Shown one piece after another: positions 39,143-48,816 of a stretch of DNA of 64,000 bases. Every line of letters begins with the position of its first letter. Position 1 is the stretch's first letter. The DNA lies in NCBI GenBank assembly GCA_038025085.1, contig CM076146.1, forward strand, positions 15,598,001 to 15,662,000, read 5' to 3'. Source of the stretch: Tetragonia tetragonoides. Taxonomy: Eukaryota; Streptophyta; Magnoliopsida; Caryophyllales; Aizoaceae. Made by a program: the position numbers and the translations under genes. Below the pieces are notes generated by a model. That model worked only from the letters and a program-made list of their open reading frames with translations, was not told the origin of the DNA and searched no databases.

Positions 39143-39307
39143 AAACATTATCACTATTTTTTTTTTGTCTTTGCGAAGGATATCCACCGTCGATCACAGT
39201 GACTAATTATCTCGCTCCAATTGTCAGCACACTAAGTAGTAGAGGGCTGATCAAGAAATTTTTTCCATTCGCAAGAGTTGGGATTCGAACAAACATTATC
39301 ACTATTT
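39143..39307 (-). mobile_element. SINE, 5'-truncated at the tRNA B box
   Basis: A 17-bp direct repeat AAACATTATCACTATTT (39143-39159 and 39291-39307) flanks a 131-bp minus-strand insert. The insert begins GTTCGAATCCC (a Pol III B box) and ends in AAAGACAAAAAAAA. Box A and the tRNA 5' half are missing. The perfect duplication shows a young LINE-mediated insertion. Confidence 0.85.
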
Positions 39308-40238
39308 GATAGCCACCGCAAACAGAAAATATTTTGTACAACCATCCTTTATAAGTTTTGGCATTGAAATATTTTCTATATGTAAGAAACAAAAGCTATA
39401 GTTAACAATTTAAAATACAAAATATGTAGAATATTGATTTAAGCGTTCAATTTTTAGTAAAATAAAAACAATATGGTTTTGTAAGAAATGCACAGCCCAT
39501 CCCTCTCAAAAAAAAAAAAAAAGGCATGGTTTAAATTTAATTATTTTTTCTTGTGTTTGACGCTAACAATATATATGAGATACAATTGATTTATGTTTGA
39601 CAAATATCTCTTGGCCAGTTGTTCCACTCTTTGAGTTGCCTACAAGTCAACGTGGGGAGATAATTATTGTGTCAATAATGGATACCCATGATGTGAACAA
39701 AAAAAAAATCATTTTCATCCCTTTTCTCTTTTTTTATTTTAATTTTCATGTTTAAAGACCGATGCAAACGTACGGACAAACTAGTGTGTTAACTTTTTCA
39801 AGGGTAATATGTTGGTGTCCATTTAGTGAACGGAACACAAGCTAACCATTTTCAAAAGAGAAAGAAAAAAAACTAGTTTCTATAAATCACAAAAACTTGT
39901 TTGAAACAGTTTTACCGTAACTTTAAATTTTAAGACGATGATCACTTTTTAGTGAAATATGGTCACTACTCATAATAAGTAATCCCTATATTTCTAAATA
40001 GTGACCTTATTTTCTGAGAGTTGCTATCATATAAAACTTGTTCTTCCTAGATTACAAGCTACTACGAGTATATAGTATACTAAAGTATTGTTTTTGATCA
40101 ATTCATAGAATTGTATTAGCTCCAATCTCCCTTAAAAAGAGACAATACTTGTGGAGTTGTGGTGATGAAAAAGAGAGAAATACTAGTCTTGTTTTGTAGC
40201 ACAAAGTATTGGTAAAATTGCAGGAACAAACATAACAA
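39308..40238. other. Intergenic, nothing recognised
   Basis: AT-rich spacer between the two tRNA-snoRNA units. No open frame or terminal repeats identified. Confidence 0.45.
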
Positions 40239-40260
40239 GCACCGATTCCCGTTAGGTGCA
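40239..40260 (+). pseudogene. tRNA-Gly remnant: acceptor stem hairpin only
   Basis: GCACC (tRNA positions 1-5) is joined directly to GATTCCCGTTAGGTGCA (end of the T arm plus the 3' acceptor strand). This deletes about 49 nt including the D arm, anticodon arm, box A and half of box B. The ends still pair perfectly (GCACC/GGTGC) and an A follows as in the parent. The snoRNA follows at the same spacing as in copy 1. Confidence 0.75.
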
Positions 40261-40269
40261 CATTTGTGT

Positions 40270-40357
40270 TAAGCTGTGATGATTTCTGCGCCCCCGTGGC
40301 AAAATGGGTCCGCCACCATTCATCTTCGGATGAAAACTAGTGTGCATCTGAGCTTTA
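40270..40357 (+). ncRNA. snoR43: C/D-box snoRNA (snoR43-like), copy 2
   Basis: Box C GTGATGA (40276-40282), C' GGATGAAA (40328-40335) and box D CTGA (40348-40351). The terminal stem AAGCT/AGCTT is better than in copy 1. The body (TTTCTGCGCCCCC, ATGGGTCC) is collinear with copy 1 with scattered changes. T5 at about 40361-40365 could terminate Pol III. Without a full tRNA upstream there is no internal promoter, so its expression is uncertain. Confidence 0.75.
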
Positions 40358-40369
40358 TCCTTTTTGTTC

Positions 40370-41138
40370 TTTTTATTTCTTTCTCCCTTTTCTTCAGTTT
40401 TTTGTTCAAAAGGGTGTAGTTTAGTATTAGTATGATTTTTACAATAAGATTAATTTGTATAAGAGACAGTTCCACGGAGGGATAGAGTGACTTTTGTGAA
40501 AAATAAGGGTGATTAGTGACAAAAAGTCAACCCTATTCTTCATAAATATCATCTCATCCCACCGTGATATGGTCTTTTACAAAATTTTGTGTAATTTTTA
40601 GTAAGCAACGGACAATTTTGATGTAGTGATTGAATATCTAGCAAAAGATTTTACGGTAGGTAAGACATGTGAGTGAGGTCGTTTTGCGATCCCTTTTTAA
40701 CAAGGCATCGCTACAACCTACAATCTAAAAAGCACGGATACCAATTTAGGTACGGATATAGACACCAATACACATACATGAATATAAACTTAACATAAAT
40801 ATTAGATTAGCAACACTGCAAATTTTTAGCTTTTCAACCTAAATGTTAGAAAAGAAAGTAATAAGTATAGTACACCTCAAAATGTAGAACTTAATTTTTT
40901 TTAACAAAGATTAAAATAATAATTGAGTACTATTACATTAAAAAATAAATAAATAATTGAGCACTATTACATAAAAAAAAAATTTGAGAACTATATTGTA
41001 TTATAATTTATAAATTACGAAAAAACTTAATTTTAAATGGTCTTATAAGTCAATACTCATTCGATAAGTATAAAAGCTCTGTGATGTCAAAGAAGTATCA
41101 AACACATGAAGTACGAGTTGATAAAAATGTCGGCACTT
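40370..41138. other. Intergenic, nothing recognised
   Basis: AT-rich spacer without recognisable genes or repeats. Confidence 0.45.
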
Positions 41139-41210
41139 CCTAGCCTATAACTTTTTTCTTTCTTTTTTTTTTCTTTTTTTTTTTCCGGTGCAATCCTAGC
41201 CTATAACTTT
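41139..41210 (-). mobile_element. Poly(A)-dominated retroinsertion stub
   Basis: The direct repeat CCTAGCCTATAACTTT (41139-41154 and 41195-41210, 16 bp) encloses 40 bp. The insert is an interrupted T-run followed by CCGGTGCAAT, i.e. on the minus strand ATTGCACCGG plus a long A-rich tail. It is a second example of a near-complete 5' truncation, 190 bp upstream of the SpoU gene. Confidence 0.8.
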
Positions 41211-41399
41211 GACATAGTGAGTACAGACCTAAATCCAATGTGTTCAACTTACTCTATGAACTTATGAAGAGAGAAAAAAAAAGGTCATTTTGGGGAGGAC
41301 TCATTCATGACTTCATGTCATTGGTTAGTCTATAGCCCGACAAAGCAAGTTAAAAACAAAAACCCTTTGTACTGCACTTCGTTCCCAACTTTCCAAAAA

Positions 41400-44300
41400 A
41401 TGAACTCCCCAAACGAACCAAAAATCGAGAGCTACGTAGTGGTACACAACATAGCAAAACGACACAATATCGGAACATTAGCTCGTAGCGCCACCGCATT
41501 CGGCGTTACAGAACTCATCCTCGTTGGTCGCCGTGACTTCAACTCTTTCGGTAGCCATGGCTCCACTTCTCATGTCAAATTCCGCCATTTTTTCTCTCTC
41601 CTCGAAGCTCGCAACTTCCTCAAGGCAAATCTCACACACACACATAAACACAGACACACTCTTTCTCTATTGATAGATTTGTTAGGCTGTTTTTTTTTGG
41701 GAATTGATTTGTTTATGTAAGTTTGAATTTGGTGTTTTAGGAGAGAGATTGTGATATTTGTGGCGTGGAGATAACGGAGAATGCGTTGCCGGTGAATCAA
41801 CATCCGTTTAAGAAGAGTACTGCGTTTTTGCTTGGGAATGAGGTTTGTGTTTTCTGATTTTAGTTGGTTTCGGAATTGTATGCGTTAATTGAATTGTAGG
41901 GATTGTGTGATTTGATTAAATACCTAATTTTGGAAAGGAGGGAATTTGAATTGGAATGTCTAATTAAGAGAACAATGTGGATTAAAGAGGAGAATTTTGG
42001 TTTGCTTAAGAGTGAATTTTGAAGGATATAATTGTGGTTTAATAGGAGGTGTGTTCTGGTTATTCTGTTCTATGACAACAATGTAAATAGTTGAACTAAT
42101 TCTATGCTACTAACTGTAGTTGATTGACTTGTAGCATTGAAGTTGAAGTTTTCAGGAGTCATTTTTAATTTTTTTTTTTTTTTTGGGTAAGAAAGAAGGA
42201 TTCATCTGATAGTTAGTAGAGTTCAACAACTGACTAAGAAAATGGCAACAAATTGCTAAGTTGAGTGGATGATTGGGGAGACTTCTTGCCGTGAAATGCA
42301 ATTTGTATATGCTTCACTACTTGGAGTTGAAGGTAGTGATATCAAACCTATAAGCCCTAGTGCAGTTATATTCTATCAGCAGATTATATGAATAAAATTG
42401 ATTAGTTAATTGAGAAAAGAAAGCTTTTAGGTAACATATGAGTTCCTTCAATTGGTTATTTTGTTAATTTGTCCCTAATGTTTAGATCCGATTGTTGGAA
42501 GAAGCTTAAGCCTTTTGTTTCCAAGTTCACAGTGAGAAATATAGTGACTTCTAAGGGTAGGGGCAAATTGAGGTTGAACATGACAGGGATAGGATATTTT
42601 TGGATTTCGATGAGTTAGAGCATTCAAATACCTACTAGGATACCAGCATAAGCTTTGTGTACATGTTTGCTTGCTTTTGGAATATCAGATGTAAATGATG
42701 CTGATAATTTTTTGTTGTGAGTATTCAATGTCAGTTGGTATTGGCTTGTAGACTCAAATTAGAGTGGGGTCTGCCTCTTGGGCACTCGGTGTTTTAAGAA
42801 TATTTTCCTGGTTGGGCTGCAATCGATATCCTCTATCCCACCTGGCGTACCATCTCATGTCCGATAAATCCCAATTCCCAGCCCTTTGTGCTCTTGGAAT
42901 GCAACCCTTATTCATAACAAGTATATATAAAAAACTGACGAGTCAAATACAAAGGGTTCAAACAGTATATTGTACATTAAATGAGGTGCTTTCCGTTTCA
43001 GCCAAAAACTGGAAGGATGACTTTGAGCAAGTATGGTCATGAGGAAATGCAAGCAAGCATTTTCCCCTTGAAAATATGCTTCAACTATCTCAGCTGTTTC
43101 GTTTGTCCCATTCCTTTATCTTAGTCGTGGGGATGGTGACTATGTTCGTTTCGAGCTCTCTAGTCTCTACACTTCATGATGCCCTGAATCTTTGCATCTT
43201 AGGTGAGGGAAGGGAAGTCACTTTCTTGGGATCTTTATTTTTGTTAGAATCCCATGTATGAAAGTTGAAGGAGGCCAATTCCTGACTTACTGCTCTGAAG
43301 TATATTGCATGTCAAATGGGTATGAAAATGGGTTTGAGAACGGGGATGGGTACACGATATGCAAACTTTTCAGAGAGCAAGAAAGTGTTTAAAAACACAA
43401 ATCTAAGATTTTTGCCAACTGTTTTCAATTTGAATATTCAAGAATAAAAATATTAAGTTTTATCAATTTTTAGAGTAAATTTAATGGCCTTTTTGAGAGT
43501 GAACCTATTAGAAAAATATATATCATCATTTTGCTCAAAGGTAATCGTGGTGCAAACTAAGCCTAAATGAGAAGGGGGAGAAAGGAAAAGAATCCTGTTG
43601 CTCGTCTTTCCCCATTTGACAAGCACCTGAAACCCTACACCTTTTTTACAAGGTTTTGCTTTCCTCACCCCCTACTTCTTTTTTCTCTTCATGTTTGCTT
43701 TCCTTTTTTTTCTGTATTATTCCCTCTTCCAAGATTAAGATTGATCGCCACTTTCACCTCCTCAATCCCTCATTCAAGATCGAATCTTTCTCAGATGAGT
43801 CGGCGGTAAGGTTATGAGCCTTACAGAAGCAAGAGAAGCACTTTTCAGGAATAACTAAGCTTATTTCCCACTTCCCTCTTATGTTTCTCAACCATGGCAA
43901 TCATTTAAAGATTCAGTTTTGGGAGAACATTTTTAGTGAGGGACAGCCCTTGTGCACGAGATTTCCCAGTTGTTGCAGCTTTCGGTCCTCTTGTGCTGGT
44001 TCTTATTCTCCAAGAGACGCTTTTTGGAATCTACATTTGAGGAGGGCCCTCAATGATTGGGAGATGGAGGAGCTTGATTTCTTCCGAGGTGTGCTGGAGG
44101 GTGCCCACTTCTCAGATCATGATGACTCGAGAGGGTGGGTGGGTGATTTTACCGGACATTCTCTAGCAAGTTTTCGTGGTCCATCACAATTTCATCATTT
44201 CCCCATTGCAAACTTTCTTTGGAAGGAGAAGACACCTCTAAAGGGCGGCATTTCACATTGGCGCTGATAAGGGCTAATAGTCTAATACAAATGACATGCG

Positions 44301-47226
44301 TCAACGGCGGCTTTAGCTAGGTGTATTATGCATGCTCTGTTGTGCTAGTACCAAGACTTCGCGAATGCTATCTTCCAACTTTGAGGTGGCAAGATCTTTT
44401 TGGGCCAAGCTTTCTTTGTGTGTTTGGGAGGCTTGTGTGTGTCCGTCATTGATTTTAGAGTTATTTCAGATTTGCTTTGTGGGCTTTGGTAGCGTGAAAG
44501 AAAGGAAGCGTGAAAGAAAGTATGCTCTTGGCTACTTTTTGGTGCTTATGGTTAGAGCAGAACGCTAGGGTGTTTTCTAGGTCTTCTGTTTCCCGGAGCT
44601 TATTTGGGATAGAGTTCCTTATTTGACATCGCTGTGTCTAGGGCAGCTGGGACCTTTAGGAGTTATACTCTGTAAATTGGGCCTAGTTTTGTAACAATTC
44701 CCCTCTGGAAATCGCATCTTGTCCTCTCTTGCTGCAACATGATTAACATATACCTTTTCCATCTATAATAAAGAATAACAGTTAGGAATACCTAAGCTGT
44801 TTCCCGCACAATTTTTTGATTCTCTGGGATGTTTGGGGCTATGATGGACACGTCCCAATGACATTTTTGACGTTTTCTGAACCAGACATGTTTCTGGTAT
44901 GAGAAGCAGTGGCTACCAAATGTTTTCATGCTTGTAGGTTCTAGACAGAAGTGTAGTAAGTACTGCACAGTGTAATTTTATAAATTTTTCCCTAACCAAT
45001 TACAGATAACCAATCCCCATCTCCTTTTCCTCTCCAGTATTTTGGAAGGCCAAGGCGTCACGTACGGTTAAATATTTTATTTCGACCAAGGCGTTGGGCA
45101 ATATTAATATAAATGACATGCTTCAGAAAAGGAGGCTCAGTAAGTACTAAGGTGATATCTCCGTTCAAAGAAAGTAACATTCAGCGAAGCAGTCCCACAC
45201 CCATATTGCGGGATGTAAACAAAGAAGTCACATATCTCATATTCATTGCTTGACAGACTTGTTCCCTACAATAATATCTCATGTAACAAAGGCTCTCATT
45301 CAAAGAGGTTGTAGCCCCCTTTCCTTTCTTCTCTACTAGTCATCTTTAGCTGCTCTCATTCAAAAAGTCTGAAAACCCATAAGCAAATGGCTTGAGTCAA
45401 ATATAGATGCTTAGAGTTATGTAAAATTGTAATGATTAATCTATGTAATTGCAGATAAATTAGGATATATTTTTCTTATTTTTCTGCAATATTTTTCTTA
45501 ATCAAAGTTTTAATTTATCCTGAACTAGTTGAAGCTAGCAGTTGCCTTGATGTGATGATTTCTCTAATTTGTAAACAATTATCCAAAAAATCAAAATAAG
45601 GCTAAAAATTTCCTTTACTGTAGCATAGTGATTATTTAGGTTACTCTGGACTGACATTCTTGCATAATTTCCTTAAACTCACTAAATGAAGCAATGATAT
45701 ATGATATTTGACATTTTATTTTGACTCCTGTGTCAATACTCAATACACTTGTTCATTCATTGTGATTATGTATGCATCTTTCGCTGGTTTGTTATGTGGG
45801 ACTTAGTTCTCTGGCAATTTGGGGTGCATTGGTTGGAAGGAATGCCCACATCCTCTGACAAATTTTTGCTCATCCTCTGACAGATGACTGTGAGATAGGT
45901 TGGTCTTTCTAGCCTCTCTCTGGGCTTAAGTGGCTGGAGTTTATAGCATTGTCTCCCTTAAGGAGGTCCAATGCAAGGAGAATGTGTTATCATTATTCTC
46001 TGCTATCCTCCTGATTGTAGTCATTTTATATTTAATACATTTTTTTTCATCTTCAAAAATAATATCCAATATTTTTATGGGAAAGACACTACCAATAGAA
46101 GAATTTGGCAATAAATTTAGATTCCATTGGATTACCATATGCTACTAATATTACTATGATTCTTTTGGGAAGGTTTCCCAATATATACCATAGCATTGGC
46201 CCATTCTCTTTTATCAAATGCATCATAAGGGAAATATTGAAGTTATAAGAGAATACAGAGAGAATAGTTGAAAATAATTAGTGCTCTGCAGTTTTTCATT
46301 TTCTTAATGTTTTCTTTGTAGGGAACAGGTCTGTCCAGCAAGGAATATGAGATATGTGACTTCTTTGTTTATATCCCACAATATGGGTGTGGGACTGCTT
46401 CACTGAATGTTACTGTGGCAGCTTCTATTGTCCTGCATCAATTTGGTGGTAAGTAGTGGACAATATCTCATATCATTGTACTTTCTGAAGGATGCTGACT
46501 GATATACTTGGTATAATATATCTATCAAATGCCTTGCATTCTCATGCCAATTGCACGATATGTTGTCCTGATAGATTAGTAGTAGCCACTAACCAACCTA
46601 ATTCAAATCTCTACTTTGTAAGCTAATTATTCTTCCTCACACTTCAGTTAATCCATATGAATCACACAAGTACATTTCTGTTAAACCTCATATTTTAGTT
46701 ATAATCACCAATGAATGTTCCGTGCATCATCTTCTAGTGTCCATATGTTATCTTATCTATGGTTTTTTTATCCGCCCAATATTCCGTGCAATGCATTGCG
46801 TCAAACTTAGCTGTGCATAAAACAGTATCTGCAACAGTTTGTACTTCTGTTTATATATAATATCATCAGAGGAGTCTACTGTAAACATGTATGAATTTGT
46901 ACATTTTTGGTTTGTTGATGAAGCTTGACGTCAAAATGTGATTTTTTTTAGAATAAGGGGTTTAGTTAGTACTACATACCACTAATACTTGCTGTTTTCC
47001 AGTATGGGCTGGATTTTCTGAGAGGAATCGTGACGGGAACAAATATATAGTGGCTGAAAGGCCTGTGAGACAGTCGAAGCGGATGATTTGTGCAGAATCA
47101 GAAGAAGTTATTATAGAGGAGCGACGCCTGAGGAAGGAAAATGCGTCAAAGGGATTATTTGGTGAAAATGGGGATAGTGATGTGCCTGTCAACCTTCTTA
47201 ATACAATGTTTGATGATTCAGAGTAA
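41400..47226 (+). CDS. SpoU/TrmH-family RNA 2'-O-methyltransferase, 225 aa, four exons
   Basis: Exons are 41400-41624, 41741-41842, 46322-46448 and 47003-47226 (678 nt including the stop). The protein has the SPOUT signatures: motif 1 HNIGTLARSATAFGV (about residues 22-36), motif 2 AFLLGNEGTGLS (103-114) and motif 3 IPQYGCGTASLNVTVAAS (127-144). These form the trefoil-knot SAM site and include the catalytic-type Arg29 and Asn138. A charged C-terminal tail follows (EEVIIEERRLRKE). It would methylate a ribose in tRNA or rRNA; the substrate cannot be told. No transit peptide is obvious. Intron 1 (116 bp) has a GC donor (AAG|GCAAAT) with a normal TTTTAG acceptor, needed to keep the frame. Intron 2 is 4.5 kb and holds a LINE remnant and an inverted copy of exon 3. 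Exon 3 encodes motif 3 and is not a multiple of three, so skipping it would abolish activity. Confidence 0.9.
41843..43875 (+). other. First part of SpoU intron 2, no recognised content
   Basis: Intronic sequence. A T-run at 42169-42184 followed by GGGTAAGAAAGAAGG may be a small retroposon tail. Open frames at 42764-43042 and 43567-43809 have no recognised motif. Confidence 0.4.
43876..44700 (+). pseudogene. LINE ORF2 zf-RVT remnant in SpoU intron 2
   Basis: The plus frame at 43881-44267 reads LKIQFWENIFSEGQPLC, AFWNLHLRRALNDWEMEE and IANFLWKEKTPLKGGI, the region between the RT thumb and the zinc knuckle in plant LINEs (WKxKxPLK). Further on, in other frames, LATFWCLWLEQNARVFS is the usual tail motif. 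Several frame changes; no poly(A) or duplication found. Confidence 0.65.
45173..45271 (-). repeat. Inverted copy of SpoU exon 3 with its splice acceptor
   Basis: The reverse complement of 46316-46414 matches this stretch over its whole 99 bp with six differences and no gaps by my reading. The match covers the last six intron bases (including the AG acceptor) and the first 93 bases of exon 3. It ends abruptly on both sides. It lies 1.04 kb upstream of the real exon in the same intron, in opposite orientation. Confidence 0.9.
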
Positions 47227-47580
47227 AATAACATGGATTTGGATATCCTGTACAAAATGGGCATCAGCAGGGGCTCAATAGGTTCTCTCAGCGGGGACGG
47301 TGGTGGCTGTTATGATGATAGTAAGCCAGATAAATAGTTTCTCTCAATTGCTGCTGTGATCTTGAGAAACTAACTGCAAATATGCTTGCCCCGCCGTGAT
47401 CAAGAGAGTCTTGCAAGCAGACTTTAAGGGATTGCTGTTGTGTCGGGGAAGTTGCATGCTACATTGCAGCTAAATTTTACTTTAATTCACTTCACTTCTT
47501 TCTTTTGAACGGCAACAGTGAGTGTGCACTTGTCAGCAATCATACAGTCATGTTGTAATGTTGTATAATACATGTAGTGG

Positions 47581-47586
47581 AATAAA
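47581..47586 (+). terminator. Polyadenylation signal AATAAA
   Basis: AATAAA lies 355 bp downstream of the SpoU stop codon, a plausible 3' UTR end. No competing signal was seen closer. Confidence 0.5.
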
Positions 47587-47609
47587 AGTCTGATGCTGCG
47601 ACGTATGTT

Positions 47610-48816
47610 CATTGGAATTATGTCAATGATGTGGTTCATACACTCAACCCATACCAATGGTGTAGAGTTAAGAATATTTTGTTGCAATATTGGTTCTATA
47701 CTTCAATTTTCGTCCTTGATCATCATTTCAGTATCTGCTGTCTTGTTGTCAGCTTCTCCTGTTATGGTTCGTCTCTTATAAAGATGAACAGGGAGATTTG
47801 CAGATGGATATGTAGGAACATGATCTGTTGGTCTTGGACTGACAGTATGATATTTTTAACTCCTCTCGGCCCTCGTTACTCAGCAGACAGCCGTTTTATT
47901 TGGTTTTAACATTGTATTTGTCCATTGGCAATCTCTTTTTAAGCTACCCAATTAACAATAGTTTTAGATTTCTGTTTTTACTTTGAATCTAGGTGTTTGA
48001 GATAACATAATCACAGTGATCGTCGATTATATAGGAAGGGTTTGTGAGCGTAGTTTCACAGCTTGGACTTGAACATAATGACATGATATTAAGAGTCTGC
48101 GCAAGCTTAATGATCTGGTCTGCTCTTCTGGTACGCTTTCGCAATTCCCCAAGGAGTTTGTGTACAGAAAACTATAATATCCTACCTTCTCAGTAAACAT
48201 CTTGGAGATTTACTCTTTCGATTTGCCTTCGAAAGGGAAAACAAAAGACGGAATTATTTCTGTACTCTGATCAGTCCTCAGATTACCTCATTTTTCGCCT
48301 CATTGGGATATCAGTAAATCTCTCACCTTGTTTTTCGTCTGTTTGGTTACATCTTCCTCTCTTCATTTAGTTATCCGTCTTTTTGACTTGAATACTTGCC
48401 ATGAAAGAGACTTGGAGGGAAGGCTAATGTCTACACGCATCCAGGATAGACCGATAGATGGCGGACAAACAACTTATTTACCTGCATGATAACAGTAATA
48501 ATAGTAGATTATTGCTAATAGCAGGTTAGCCACTCTGTTGAAAGATAGAAAGTCCACTTCTTACAGGAGTTGGTATAGTTCGTTGATATATAGGAGAACT
48601 CATCATCATGGCTTAATTTTCAACACCCAACATTATTGTGGAGCAGTTGGAACCCTTTCTTTTATTGATAACTGCTCGCTCTCTCTCTCTCACACACACA
48701 CAAATACACACAGAAAGTATGACTTGCCCTGTATTTGGTATTGTCTAACCTCTAGGTGATCTTCAGAAGAGGTTGATTGTAAATTCTTGCCCGGTGAGGG
48801 AGCAGCTCGGAGATAT
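47610..48816 (+). other. Intergenic and 5' leader of the DNase I-like gene
   Basis: Non-coding sequence between two plus-strand genes. A CTCTCTCTCTCACACACACA stretch (48679-48708) and a possible leader-intron acceptor (ACCTCTAG, about 48759) precede the ATG. Short frames here have no support. Confidence 0.4.

Noticed and set aside
41307..41399. Earlier in-frame start for the SpoU protein
   Set aside because: The extra 31 residues have no methylase character, and the ATG at 41400 is the usual distance before motif 1.
42764..43809. Possible nested gene in SpoU intron 2
   Set aside because: The frames are short, unlinked and lack motifs; no splice sites join them.
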